Source of the DNA: Acidimicrobiaceae bacterium
GTDB taxonomy: Bacteria; Actinomycetota; Acidimicrobiia; Acidimicrobiales; Aldehydirespiratoraceae
Direction of reading: 5' to 3'
DNA: 61,892 nucleotides
NCBI GenBank assembly: GCA_009842325.1
Contig: VYFQ01000007.1
Span: forward strand, 119,448-181,339
Position 1 is the stretch's first letter; every line of letters starts with the position of its first letter. The translations under genes were made by a program, and so were the position numbers. A model generated the notes under the pieces. That model searched no databases and was not told where the DNA came from. It saw nothing but the letters and a program-made list of their open reading frames with translations. This document shows, in pieces, positions 24,556 to 33,831 of the stretch.

Positions 24556-25566
24556 TCAGCCGATCTCTGAGATGGCTACCGGGCGGCCCTCGCGGACCGA
24601 CTTCCAGGCGGCCAGGCCCATCACCAGCGGGGCCCGGCCGTCGGCCAGGTTCACCGGCGACGGCGCGCCGCCCACCATGGCCACGAACGCGTCCCACTCG
24701 GCCAGGTACGACGGGATGTAGCGATCCAGGAAGAAGTAGGGCAGCGGCCGGCCGTGGGGGCCGTCCCCGTCCCAGTACTGCGCCGTGGCCGAGGGCGGAT
24801 TGTCCGAGCAGACCATCCCCTTCGACCCGAACGCCTCTAGGCGCTGGTCGTAGCCGTAGACGGCCCTGCGGCTGTTGTCGATGGTGGTGATGGCGCCGTT
24901 GGCGTGGGTCACCACCACCACTGCGGTGTCCAGGTCGCCGGCCTCACCGATGGCTGGATCGACCCGCACTCCCCCGGTGGCGTACACCTCGACCGCTTCG
25001 CTGCCGGTCACGAAGCGGGCCATGTCGAAGTCGTGGATGGTCATGTCGCAGAAGATCCCGCCCGACACCTCGATGTAGGGGATCGGCGGCGGGTCGGGGT
25101 CCCGGCTGGAGATGCGGACCAGATGCACGTCGCCGACATCGCCGGCGGCGACCCGGTTGCGCACATGGCGGTGGGCCTCGTCGAAGCGCCGGTTGAATCC
25201 CACCTGCACCGCGATGCCGGCCTCGGTGGCCGCGGCGATGCCCCGGTCCACCTCGGCCAGGTCCAACGACAGTGGCTTCTCCACGAAGGCCGGCTTGCCC
25301 GCCGCGGCCACCTCCACCAGCAAGTCGATGTGGGTGTCGGTCGAGCTGCATATCGCCACCGCGTCCACGTCGGAGGACTCGATGAGTTCAGCCGCGCTCG
25401 ACGTGTGGCGGGCGCCGAACGCCTCAGCTACACCGGCCGCCGCATCATCGAACACGTCGTAGACGGCCACCAGATCCGTGCCCGTCACCCGCCGGGACAC
25501 CAGCTCGGCGTGCATCGAGCCGATGCGCCCGCAGCCCAGCAGCCCAACGCGGACGGCATCACTCAC
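24556..25566 (-). CDS. iolG: Inositol 2-dehydrogenase IolG (Gfo/Idh/MocA family)
   Basis: A 336-residue Gfo/Idh oxidoreductase: Rossmann VRVGLLGCGRIGSMHAELV, the catalytic Lys in VEKPLSLDLAEVDRG, GFNRRFDEAHRHVRN, and the IolG-like GGIFCDMTIHDFDMARFVTG, GEAGDLDTAVVVVTHANGAI and DNSRRAVYGYDQRLEAFGSK. These strongly resemble myo-inositol 2-dehydrogenases, the first step of the pathway (to 2-keto-myo-inositol). The GTG start overlaps the desaturase-Rieske stop by four bases. A second Gfo/Idh gene lies upstream in the operon. Confidence 0.88.
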   Translation of the reverse strand: MSDAVRVGLLGCGRIGSMHAELVSRRVTGTDLVAVYDVFDDAAAGVAEAFGARHTSSAAELIESSDVDAVAICSSTDTHIDLLVEVAAAGKPAFVEKPLSLDLAEVDRGIAAATEAGIAVQVGFNRRFDEAHRHVRNRVAAGDVGDVHLVRISSRDPDPPPIPYIEVSGGIFCDMTIHDFDMARFVTGSEAVEVYATGGVRVDPAIGEAGDLDTAVVVVTHANGAITTIDNSRRAVYGYDQRLEAFGSKGMVCSDNPPSATAQYWDGDGPHGRPLPYFFLDRYIPSYLAEWDAFVAMVGGAPSPVNLADGRAPLVMGLAAWKSVREGRPVAISEIG

Positions 25567-27020
25567 TGGGTGGTGCCCGCCGGTGCGAGCGGCTCCAAGC
25601 GCGAGACCACCCGGCCGTTGCGGAGCGCTACGTCGTAGAGGGTGATCGGCTCGGTGGCCGGATATCGCAACGCCTCGCCGGTGCGCAGGTCGAAGCAGCC
25701 GTTGTGCTTGGGGCACTCGACCATGCAGTCGAGCACTGCGCCCTCGGCCAGATGGGCCTGGCCGTGGGTGCACAGCCCGTCGCTGAGCACGAACTCGCCG
25801 CCGGGGTCATCGGGTTCGATGTCGTCTGGGTCGAGGCGGTACAGCGCGTAGGTGGCTTCGCCCCGGTCGATCCGGCGGGCCGATCCCGCGGCCAGGCCCT
25901 CGGCCGGGCCGAGATCCACCAGGCCGTCGTGCAACTCGCCGGCCCAGGCGGTGAGGCCGGTGTCCACGAAGGTCCGCTCCGAGCCGGCCGTGTCGGGCAC
26001 GTCGGGGCGGGGATCGTCGTAGGACGGGTCGCGCCACTGGCGGCGCAGCGTGGTGAAGATCCGCCGGTAGGCGCTGATGGTGGACGGGTCCGGCGGGGCC
26101 AGGTACTCCTTGATCTCCGCGTGGAGAGCCGGCAGCGCGTAGTACGGCACCGTCGGGAAGATGTGGTGCTCGACGTGGTAGTTCATGTTCGAGTACAGGA
26201 ACCTCAGCACGGGGTTCATGTAAACCGTCCGGGAGTTGTAGCGGTGGTCGAGCACGTCCTCGCGCAGCCCGGCGTGCTGCGTGGCTCCGAAGAACACCAT
26301 GAGCCACGCCCCGTAGAAGGTCGGCAACCCGATGTACAGCGCAGGCACGATCGAGCCGATGGTGACGCACCACACCGCGGTGCCGCCCAACACGGCGATG
26401 TAGGCCCTCGACTCCCACTTGAGCTTGGGCAGCTCGTCGGTGGGGATGAAGTCCCGGGCATCGTCGTCGAACCGTCCCGCGGCGTGCTTGAGGGTGCGCC
26501 ACACCGCCTTGGGGAGGATCAGCAACGGCACGTAGACCCCGAGCACCCTGCGCAGGGACGACGGGCGGGGGAACATGATCTCGGGGTCGCGACCTACCAC
26601 GATCGTGTCGGTGTGGTGGCGCACATGCGACCAGCGCCACAGCGTGGGCTGGCGCAGCAGCATGAACGACGCGATGTAGTAGACGACGTCGTTCAGCCAC
26701 TTGGTCCTGAACGCGGTGCCGTGCCCGCACTCGTGCCAGCGGGAGTCGCCGGCACCGCCGTAGAGCGCGCCGTACACCATGAACGCCGGCACGGCCCACC
26801 ACGAGCCCAGCGCCCGGAACGCGAGATACCCGAACAGCGCCAGCAGGCCCAGCCACAGCACGGTGTCGCGGGCGGCCCGGGCGTTGGTTCGCGCCTGCAG
26901 GGCGCGCAGCCGCTCAGGATCGATGGGCGGACGGAACCACTCCGCCTCCACAAGGCCTCTCTCGATGGCAAGCCTGGAGTCGTTCCCGGTGAGGCCATAG
27001 TCCCGCACGGCTGCGGTCAC
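25563..27020 (-). CDS. Fatty-acid-desaturase-like di-iron oxygenase fused to a C-terminal Rieske domain
   Basis: A 485-residue two-domain protein. Residues about 50-330 form a membrane di-iron desaturase with three His boxes: HECGHG at 96-101, HVRHH at 132-136 and HVEHH at 282-286, set among hydrophobic helices. Residues about 345-475 form a Rieske domain with CTH at 417-419 and CPKH at 436-439, which bind a 2Fe-2S cluster. The fusion would bring its own electron carrier to the di-iron site. The GTG start overlaps the SDR stop, and the gene lies within the inositol operon. The substrate is unknown; hydroxylation, desaturation or demethylation of an inositol derivative or lipid are options. 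Confidence 0.9.
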   Translation of the reverse strand: MTAAVRDYGLTGNDSRLAIERGLVEAEWFRPPIDPERLRALQARTNARAARDTVLWLGLLALFGYLAFRALGSWWAVPAFMVYGALYGGAGDSRWHECGHGTAFRTKWLNDVVYYIASFMLLRQPTLWRWSHVRHHTDTIVVGRDPEIMFPRPSSLRRVLGVYVPLLILPKAVWRTLKHAAGRFDDDARDFIPTDELPKLKWESRAYIAVLGGTAVWCVTIGSIVPALYIGLPTFYGAWLMVFFGATQHAGLREDVLDHRYNSRTVYMNPVLRFLYSNMNYHVEHHIFPTVPYYALPALHAEIKEYLAPPDPSTISAYRRIFTTLRRQWRDPSYDDPRPDVPDTAGSERTFVDTGLTAWAGELHDGLVDLGPAEGLAAGSARRIDRGEATYALYRLDPDDIEPDDPGGEFVLSDGLCTHGQAHLAEGAVLDCMVECPKHNGCFDLRTGEALRYPATEPITLYDVALRNGRVVSRLEPLAPAGTTQ

Positions 27021-27862
27021 CGCGGTACCCCCGCTGCCGTGGCCGGCGACCCCAACTCCGGTCCCGGGAACACCGAGTCGCCCGCACCCAGCACGGTCTG
27101 GTCCCAGTCCACCACCGCGCCGGTCATCATCCCCGACTCGGCGGTGGCCAGGTGCACGATCGTGCGAGCGATCTCGTCGGGCTTGATGAGCCGGCCGAAC
27201 GGCATCCCGGCCTCGGCCCGCTCCAGCCAGCCGTCCGTGGCGCCGTCGAACGTGCGCTGCACGACGTCCTCGGCGGGGGTGTCCATCCATCCCGGGCACA
27301 GCAGGTTCACGCGGATGCGGTGGCGCATGAGCGAGAACGCCAGGTTGCGGGTCATGGCCACCAGGGCGCCCTTGGAGGTGGAGTACGGCAGCAGCTTGGG
27401 CGGCCCGCCTCGGCCCGCGATCGAGCCGATCAGCACGATCGTGCCCTCGATGGACTCGCGGGCCATGATCCTCGCCACACCCTGGCTCAGCAGTCCCGGC
27501 GCCTTGACGTTGACGGCCAGCATGGCGTCCCACAATTCCGGCGTGGAGTCCCAAACCGTGCCGCGGTCGGTGATGGCCGCACTGCTGATGAAGCTGTGGC
27601 AGGCGCCGAAGCTGCCGTCTAGCACGGCGAGGACCTGCTCGCACGCGCCGGCGTGGCCGAGGTCGGCGGCCAGGAACTCGGCCCGGCACTCCTCGGTTCG
27701 CAGCGACGCCGCAGCCGCCTCGCCCTTGGCGCCGTCGCGGCCTACCAGCAGCAGGCCCGACGCTCCCTCGGAGACCAGCCGCTGCGCCACGGCGTAGCCG
27801 AGACCCTGAGAGCCTCCCGTGATCAGCGCTACGCCGCCGCGGAAGGAGCCCGGCTCAGTCAC
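27017..27862 (-). CDS. Short-chain dehydrogenase/reductase
   Basis: A 281-residue classical SDR. It has the cofactor motif ALITGGSQGLGYAVAQRL, the N-S-Y-K site with GTIVLIGSIAGRGG and LLPYSTSKGALVAMTRN, and the substrate loop LLCPGWMDTPAEDVV. The Ser/Tyr/Lys triad is intact. It overlaps the desaturase-Rieske gene by four bases, so the two are probably used together. The exact polyol or alcohol oxidised is unknown. Confidence 0.88.
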   Translation of the reverse strand: MTEPGSFRGGVALITGGSQGLGYAVAQRLVSEGASGLLLVGRDGAKGEAAAASLRTEECRAEFLAADLGHAGACEQVLAVLDGSFGACHSFISSAAITDRGTVWDSTPELWDAMLAVNVKAPGLLSQGVARIMARESIEGTIVLIGSIAGRGGPPKLLPYSTSKGALVAMTRNLAFSLMRHRIRVNLLCPGWMDTPAEDVVQRTFDGATDGWLERAEAGMPFGRLIKPDEIARTIVHLATAESGMMTGAVVDWDQTVLGAGDSVFPGPELGSPATAAGVPR

Positions 27863-27895
27863 CAGCCCACCACCCGACGGAGGGCGCCTCGTCGC

Positions 27896-29788
27896 TCACC
27901 AGCCCACCCGCTGGGAGGAGCGGGCCTCGTCGAAGCCGGCACGGGCCTCGAGTACCGCGGGGAGGGCGCTTACCTCGGGCACGCTGACCTCCCAGAAGGC
28001 ACCGCCCTCGGTCCAGGAGCTCGGATGCGTCTTCAGCGCGATGACGTAGGTGCGATCAGCCTCCCTGGCCCGCTCGATGGCGGCCTCGAGCTCGGCCACC
28101 GTGCGCACCGTCTCGGCGCCGCAGCCCATCGAGGCCGCGTGGGCCGCGAAGTCCACTTCGATGACGTCGGCGCCGTCGGCGAGGTCGGTGCGGCAGTCCG
28201 ACATGAAGTTGTTGAACGACACCCCGCCCGCGGAGACCTGTAGCCGGTCGATGATGGCGAAGCCGCCGTTGTCGCAGACGATGACGATGAGCTTGTGCCC
28301 CGACAGCACCGTGCTGTAGAGGTCGCTGTTCATCATCAGGTACGAGCCGTCGCCGACCAGGGCGATCACCTCGCGGTCGGGCATGGCCATCTTCGCTCCC
28401 CAGGCCCCCGAGATCTCATACCCCATGCACGAGTAGCCGTATTCGCAGTCGAACGAATGGACGCCCTGCGAGCGCCACCCGCTGATCAGCTCGCCGGGGA
28501 AGCCCCCCGCGGCGGTGACCACGTAGGTGGACGCGCCGGCGGCCCGGTCGACCGCTCCGACGACCTGCGCGTAGGTGGGGAGGTCGTCGGCATCGGCTCC
28601 GTCGGAGCCGGATGTCCCCAGCGTCACCGGAGCGGCGATCTTGTCGATGTACGCGTGGTACTGGGCCGTCTCCGAGGCGGCCCTCACCGACCAGGACTGC
28701 GGTGCCCGGTAATCGCCGACGGCCGCGCCCAGCTCGGCCAGACCTTCCCTGGCGTCGGCCACCAGCGGAACCGACCGGTGCTTGACCGCGTCGAAGCGGG
28801 CCGCGTTCAGCCCGATTATGCGGGCGGCCTCGTCGCCGAACACGGTCCACGAGCCGGTGACGAAGTCCCCGAGACGGGTGCCCACTGCCAGCACGACATC
28901 GGCTTCCGCCGCCATGGCGTTGCCCGAGACGCAGCCGGTCACGCCGATCGGTCCGCAGTTGAGGGGATGGTGGGCGGGCAGCGAGGTGCGGCCCGCGGTG
29001 GTCTCGACCACCGGGATCCCGTGGGCCTCCGCGAAGGCGGCCAACTGCTCCTCGGCCAGCGACCAGCGCACGCCGCCGCCGGCGATGATCAGCGGACGCT
29101 GCGCGCCGGCCAGCACCTCCGCGGCCCTGCGCAACTCACCCCGGTCGGGCCTGGGCCGGCGGATCTCGTGCACAGTGTCGGTGAAGAAACGAGCCGGATA
29201 GTCGTAGGCATCGCCCTGCACGTCCTGGGGCAGCCCGATGAAGGCCGGGCCGCAGTCGCCCGGATCGAGCATGGTGTGGACGGCGTGCGGCAGCGAGTGC
29301 ACGACCTGCTCGGGTGCGGTGATCCGGTCCCAGAAGCGCACCACGGCCCGGAAGGCGTCGTTGACGGTCGTGGTGGGGGAACCGAAGTGCTCGACCTGCT
29401 GCAGCACCGGATCGACGATGCGGTGGTCGAAGGTGTCGCCCGAGATCAGCAGCAGCGGCAGCCGGTTGGACAGCGCCACCGCGGCTGCGGTCACCATGTT
29501 GGTGGCACCCGGGCCGATCGAGCTGGTGGCCACCATGATCCGGCGCCGCTTGTGGGCCCGGGTGAAGCCGCAGGCGGCCAGGGCCATGCCCTGCTCGTTC
29601 TGGCCCCGCCAGGTGGGCAGCCTGTCGCCGGCCCGCTCCAGCTCGTGGCCCAGGCAGGTGACGTTGCCGTGGCCGAAGATGGCGAACACGCCCGCGAACA
29701 GCGGCACGGTCTCGCCGTCGACCTCTATGTGCTGGGCTGCGAGGTAGCGGACCACCGCCCCCGAAGTAGTGAGCCTTACCGTCTCCAT
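27896..29788 (-). CDS. iolD: 3D-(3,5/4)-trihydroxycyclohexane-1,2-dione hydrolase IolD
   Basis: A 630-residue thiamine-diphosphate enzyme of the acetolactate-synthase fold, at the full length typical of IolD. The N-terminal PP domain has GVFAIFGHGNVTCLGHELER and RGQNEQGMALAACGFTRAHK with the activating Glu. The central domain is normal, and the C-terminal ThDP/Mg motif starts at VGDGSYLMMNSDLY and ends with DNGGFAIIDRLQ. It hydrolyses the ring dione to 5-deoxy-glucuronate, opening the inositol ring. The start is ATG at 29788. Confidence 0.95.
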   Translation of the reverse strand: METVRLTTSGAVVRYLAAQHIEVDGETVPLFAGVFAIFGHGNVTCLGHELERAGDRLPTWRGQNEQGMALAACGFTRAHKRRRIMVATSSIGPGATNMVTAAAVALSNRLPLLLISGDTFDHRIVDPVLQQVEHFGSPTTTVNDAFRAVVRFWDRITAPEQVVHSLPHAVHTMLDPGDCGPAFIGLPQDVQGDAYDYPARFFTDTVHEIRRPRPDRGELRRAAEVLAGAQRPLIIAGGGVRWSLAEEQLAAFAEAHGIPVVETTAGRTSLPAHHPLNCGPIGVTGCVSGNAMAAEADVVLAVGTRLGDFVTGSWTVFGDEAARIIGLNAARFDAVKHRSVPLVADAREGLAELGAAVGDYRAPQSWSVRAASETAQYHAYIDKIAAPVTLGTSGSDGADADDLPTYAQVVGAVDRAAGASTYVVTAAGGFPGELISGWRSQGVHSFDCEYGYSCMGYEISGAWGAKMAMPDREVIALVGDGSYLMMNSDLYSTVLSGHKLIVIVCDNGGFAIIDRLQVSAGGVSFNNFMSDCRTDLADGADVIEVDFAAHAASMGCGAETVRTVAELEAAIERAREADRTYVIALKTHPSSWTEGGAFWEVSVPEVSALPAVLEARAGFDEARSSQRVGW

Positions 29789-29885
29789 GGCCTACCTCTC
29801 CCCGGCCTCGCGGCCACTTGAACCGCGCCGAAATCGAGCGTGCTGCGTCCCTTTGGTAGCAGCTTCCGTGTGCCGCCGCACCCTG

Positions 29886-31061
29886 TCAGTCGATCCTTAC
29901 CGAGACGACGTCGGTCCAGGCGCCGGTCTCCCAGCTGCGCAGCAGCGCGGCCTGCACGCTCACATACTCCAGCGCCTGCTCCATCCCCGCCGAATGGGGC
30001 CGGCCCTCGGCCACTGCGGCCAGGAACTCGTGGTCCTGGATGGTCACCACGTCCTCGAACCCGATGGAGTTGGCCTCGCCGGGGACGAAGCCCGCGTGAT
30101 ACGGGTGGCGTTCGCCGGCGTAGACGGTGGTGTAGCCCCGGTCGCCCTCGATGATGTTGAACAGCCGCATCTGGTTCATGGTCTCGAAGTTCCAGCTGAG
30201 CGCGCCGTCGGTGCCGTGGACGTCGAACGCCATCTGGCTCTGCGGCCCCACCATCGTCCGGCTCACCTCGAAGGTGCCGCGGCTGCCGTTGGCGAACACG
30301 GCCATGGCCCCGAAGTAGTCCTCGTTGGTGACCACCCCGACCGGGTCGCCCGGCTCGCCCCGGTCGTAGTGGGTGCCCGACGCGGACGGCAGGGGCCGCT
30401 CCTTGATGAACGTCTCGCCGGTTCCCACCACCCGCAGGATCGGGCCGTTGAGCATCATGGCCAGGTCGATGGCGTGACTGAGGATGTCGGTGGACACGCC
30501 GTGCCCAGCCTGATCGATCAGGAAGCGCCAGCTGAGCAGGCCGAGCGGATCGGCGCCGTACATGGAGAAGAAGCGGCCCCGGTAGTTGGTGATCTGGCCC
30601 AGCTCGCCCGCCTCTATCAGGTTGCGGGCGTGCTGCACGAGCGGCACGAACCGGTAGTTGTAGCCGACCCCAGTGATGATCCCCGCGTCACGGCAGGCCT
30701 TCTCGGCCCGGGCCGTCTGGGTGGGAGTGCCCCCGACGGGCTTCTCGCAGAACACGTGCCTGCCCGACGCGGCGGCCGCTTCGACCAGTTCGCAGTGCAC
30801 CATGTTGGGCGCGCAGATCACGACCACGTCCACATCGGGGTGGTCGACCGCTACCCGCCAGTCTTCGGTGGCCTCGCGAAAGCCGAAGTCCCTCAGGGCG
30901 ACAGCCCGCCGCTCTGCCAGCGTGTCGGCGCACACCGTCAGCTCGGCGCGGTATTCGAGACTGTCGAAGATCAACGGCAGGCGCGCGTAGGACCGGGCGT
31001 GGGCCTGACCCATCCAGCCGAAGCCGATCACCGCGATCCCGATGCGGCGCTGGGTGCTCAT
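29886..31061 (-). CDS. Second Gfo/Idh/MocA-family oxidoreductase
   Basis: A 391-residue NAD(P)-dependent dehydrogenase. The Rossmann motif is GIAVIGFGWMGQAHARSYAR, the dinucleotide-site Lys lies in VFCEKPVGGTPTQTARAE, and GYNYRFVPLVQHARNLIEAG and DILSHAIDLAMMLNGPI follow, the latter with the conserved His. It resembles the polyol or myo/scyllo-inositol dehydrogenase branches but is distinct from the IolG copy downstream. It could oxidise another stereoisomer. Start and stop overlap neighbours in the operon (ATGA with the 2-hydroxyacid dehydrogenase). Confidence 0.87.
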   Translation of the reverse strand: MSTQRRIGIAVIGFGWMGQAHARSYARLPLIFDSLEYRAELTVCADTLAERRAVALRDFGFREATEDWRVAVDHPDVDVVVICAPNMVHCELVEAAAASGRHVFCEKPVGGTPTQTARAEKACRDAGIITGVGYNYRFVPLVQHARNLIEAGELGQITNYRGRFFSMYGADPLGLLSWRFLIDQAGHGVSTDILSHAIDLAMMLNGPILRVVGTGETFIKERPLPSASGTHYDRGEPGDPVGVVTNEDYFGAMAVFANGSRGTFEVSRTMVGPQSQMAFDVHGTDGALSWNFETMNQMRLFNIIEGDRGYTTVYAGERHPYHAGFVPGEANSIGFEDVVTIQDHEFLAAVAEGRPHSAGMEQALEYVSVQAALLRSWETGAWTDVVSVRID

Positions 31062-32014
31062 GAGGCCCTCCGGCGGTCTACGGCGGGATCGGCTGCGGCC
31101 GGATCGAGCAGGTGCTCGGGGCTGCCTCCCCTCAGCCACTGGGCCGCCTGGCCGAGCGCCTGGTCGAGAAGCCTGACCATTCCCGCGGTGGTCGACGACG
31201 CGACGTGCGGGGTGACGATCACATCGTCGCGCCCGAGCAGCGGATGGCCCACCGGCAGCGGCTCCGGCTCGGTCACGTCCAGCCCGGCCCCGGAGATCCG
31301 GCCCGACTCCAGTCCGGCGAGCAGCGCGTCGTGGTCTATCAGCGCGCCCCGCGCGCAGTTGATGATGATGACCCCCGGCTTCATTGACGCAACGGCGCGG
31401 GCGTCGACGATGTGGCGGGTGTCCGCGGTCGCGGGCGCGTGCAGCGAAACCGCGTCGCTGTCGCGCCACAAGCCGTCGAGGCCCACCGGCTCACCGGTCT
31501 CCGCCACGCGGGCGGCATCCAGATGCGGATCGTGAACTAGAACCCTCATGCCGAGCGCGGCCCCGTAACGACCCACGCGGCTGCCGATGCGCCCGCAGCC
31601 GAGCAGTCCCAGAGTCCGGCCTTGAAGCTCCAGGGCGCGATGATTGACCCGGTAGTCGCCCAAACCGGCCGCCAGCCCGCGCTCGGCCGGCTTGACGCGC
31701 TTGGAAACGGCCAGCAACAACGCCAGGGCGTGCTCGGCGGTCGACACGGTGGGAGCGTCGGGAGCGTTGCACGCGGCCACGCCGGCCGCAGCGCACTCGG
31801 CGACCGCCACGTTGTCGTAGCCGATGCCGGCGCGGGCCACCACCTTCAGCCGAGGCAGGCGGCGGCAAGCGTCGGAGTCCCAAGACTTCTCCGCTCCGAC
31901 CACGGCACCGTCGGCCGCGGCGAGGTCGTCGGTCAGCTCGACGTCGTCGGGGACGGAGACCTCGGGGGGCGGCCGGCGGTCGATCCAGATGCGCCACCGC
32001 GCCGGGCCGCTCAT
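31058..32014 (-). CDS. D-2-hydroxyacid dehydrogenase in the inositol operon
   Basis: A 318-residue D-isomer-specific dehydrogenase. ARAGIGYDNVAVAECAAAGV precedes the NAD motif LGLLGCGRIGSRVGRYGAAL. The catalytic residues are in IINCARGALIDHDALLAGLE (Arg), DVTEPEPLPVGHPLLG (Glu) and VTPHVASSTTAGM (His). It overlaps both iolC (ATGA) and the Gfo/Idh gene. Its place in inositol use is not standard; it may handle an acid formed from a derivative. Confidence 0.87.
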   Translation of the reverse strand: MSGPARWRIWIDRRPPPEVSVPDDVELTDDLAAADGAVVGAEKSWDSDACRRLPRLKVVARAGIGYDNVAVAECAAAGVAACNAPDAPTVSTAEHALALLLAVSKRVKPAERGLAAGLGDYRVNHRALELQGRTLGLLGCGRIGSRVGRYGAALGMRVLVHDPHLDAARVAETGEPVGLDGLWRDSDAVSLHAPATADTRHIVDARAVASMKPGVIIINCARGALIDHDALLAGLESGRISGAGLDVTEPEPLPVGHPLLGRDDVIVTPHVASSTTAGMVRLLDQALGQAAQWLRGGSPEHLLDPAAADPAVDRRRAS

Positions 32015-32976
32015 GCCGCCTCGGCCTCGGAAGGATCCCCGCCGGCGAGCACGGCATCGATCTCGGCCGTGGTGGGCATGGCGTCGGCGCATGTCAACCG
32101 GCCGGCCACGATCGCGCCCGCCGCATTGGCCCTGGTGACCATCTCGACGGGGTCGAGGCCGGCCAGCAGCCCGTCGGCCAGCGCACCACCGAAGGCGTCG
32201 CCCGCGCCGAGCCCGCAAACCACCTCAACCGGCACCGGCTGCACGCTGGACCGGCCCTCCGGCGTGGCCACCAGGACGCCATCGGCCCCCATCTTCACCA
32301 CTGCCAGCGACACGCCCCGATCGAGCAGCCGGTCGGCGGCCCGGTCGGGGTCGGCGGTGCCCACCGCGATCTCGCACTCGGTCCGGTTGCCCACCGCCAC
32401 CGTGGCGTGGTCGACGGCGGCCCCGATGTGCTCGGCCGCCTCGTCGGGCGACGACCAGAAGCTGGGCCGGTGGTCCAGGTCGAGAACGGTGTGCTCGGCC
32501 CGGTTGCGCCTCTCGAGCATGGTCCGGATCGTGGAGCGCGACGGCTCCTGCGCGAAGCGTGAGCCGGTCACCCACAGCACGGGCACCTCGTAGGCCTCTT
32601 CGGGGATGTCACCGGTGGTGAGGTTCATGTCGGGACCTCTCGGCTCCCGGTAGAACAGCAGGGGCGGGTCGGTCGGCGGGTCCAGCGCGCAGAAAGCCAG
32701 CGCGGTGCGCAGATGCGGGTCCACCGACACGTAGTCGTTGACCACCCCGAACCGCTCGGCCAGGGCGGTGCCGATGTACTCGCCGAACCCGTCGTCGCCG
32801 ACCCGGGTGACCACCGCCGCCCGCCGGCCCAGCCGGGCCGCGGCCACAGCCACGTTGGTGGGCGATCCGCCGATCGACTTGGCGAACGACGACACCCCGC
32901 TCAGGGGAACCCCGCTCTGCTGCGGGTAGAGGTCGACGCTGACGCGGCCGACGGTCAGCAGCTCAAGTTCCATCAT
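32011..32976 (-). CDS. iolC: 5-dehydro-2-deoxygluconokinase IolC
   Basis: A 321-residue PfkB-family kinase. It opens LLTVGRVSVDLYPQQSGVPL, followed by the sugar-site SSFAKSIGGSPTNVAVAAAR, which is typical of IolC, and the catalytic GLGAGDAFGGALADGLL with its Asp. It phosphorylates 2-deoxy-5-keto-gluconate. The DUF2090 aldolase domain found fused to some IolC proteins is absent, which makes the separate LacD-like gene the likely aldolase. The start is ATG at 32976 or the next ATG codon. Confidence 0.92.
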   Translation of the reverse strand: MMELELLTVGRVSVDLYPQQSGVPLSGVSSFAKSIGGSPTNVAVAAARLGRRAAVVTRVGDDGFGEYIGTALAERFGVVNDYVSVDPHLRTALAFCALDPPTDPPLLFYREPRGPDMNLTTGDIPEEAYEVPVLWVTGSRFAQEPSRSTIRTMLERRNRAEHTVLDLDHRPSFWSSPDEAAEHIGAAVDHATVAVGNRTECEIAVGTADPDRAADRLLDRGVSLAVVKMGADGVLVATPEGRSSVQPVPVEVVCGLGAGDAFGGALADGLLAGLDPVEMVTRANAAGAIVAGRLTCADAMPTTAEIDAVLAGGDPSEAEAA

Positions 32977-33040
32977 GCGGGCCGGGGGGAGGGGTTGGAT
33001 GTCGCCGTCGAGTCGACGACGGCCGACGGGCAGCGACCGA

Positions 33041-33829
33041 TCACCCTCCGTTCGAGTCGGCCCCGGCCAACTCGTGCTGGAGTTCCTCCAACTCGGCGCC
33101 GCCGGCCATCAGCTGGGTCAGCTCGCCCTGCGACAGCTCATCCTTGGCCCAGTTGCCCAGAGACTGGCCCCGCTGAAGGATCACGAACCGATCACCGACC
33201 GGATAGGCGTGGTTGGGATTGTGGGTGATGAAGATCACGGCCAGCCCCTGATCTCGGGCCTCCACAATGCGGCGCAGCACCACTCCGGACTGCTTCACGC
33301 CCAGCGCGGAGGTGGGCTCGTCGAGGATCAGCACCCGGGCGCCGAAGTAGCTGGCCCTGGCGATGGCCACCGACTGGCGCTCGCCACCAGACAGCGTGCC
33401 CACGCTCTGTTCGGTGTCGCGGATGTCGATGCCCATCTTGGCCATCTCCTCCTTGGCGATCATCTTGGCCTTGTCGATGTCGATCTGACGGAACGGCCAG
33501 ACTCCCGTCTTGGGCTCCTGGCCCAGGAAGAAGTTCCGCCACACCGACATCAACGGCACCATGGCCAGGTCCTGGTACACGGTGGCGATGCCCGCGGCGA
33601 GCGCCTCCCGGGGATGAGCGAACCGGACCTTGGAACCCTCGAGGATCAGCTCGCCCTCGTCGTGCTGGTGCACGCCGGCCAGGATCTTGATGAACGTCGA
33701 CTTGCCGGCGCCGTTGTCGCCGAGCACGCAGGTCACTTCGCCGGGATTCACCGTCGTGGTGACGCCGGTGAGGGCGATGATGTTGCCGTAGAACTTGGAG
33801 ATGTTGTTCAGCTCGAGAAAATCGGTCAT
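33041..33829 (-). CDS. Sugar/inositol ABC importer ATPase subunit
   Basis: A 262-residue ATP-binding protein: Walker [18 protein letters not shown] loop [20 protein letters not shown], signature [17 protein letters not shown], Walker [13 protein letters not shown], and the switch His in [14 protein letters not shown]. It has only one ATPase domain, unlike the two-domain RbsA type, as in some actinobacterial sugar importers. It sits two bases after the permease stop on the same strand. Confidence 0.92.
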   Translation of the reverse strand: MTDFLELNNISKFYGNIIALTGVTTTVNPGEVTCVLGDNGAGKSTFIKILAGVHQHDEGELILEGSKVRFAHPREALAAGIATVYQDLAMVPLMSVWRNFFLGQEPKTGVWPFRQIDIDKAKMIAKEEMAKMGIDIRDTEQSVGTLSGGERQSVAIARASYFGARVLILDEPTSALGVKQSGVVLRRIVEARDQGLAVIFITHNPNHAYPVGDRFVILQRGQSLGNWAKDELSQGELTQLMAGGAELEELQHELAGADSNGG

Positions 33830-33831
33830 GG

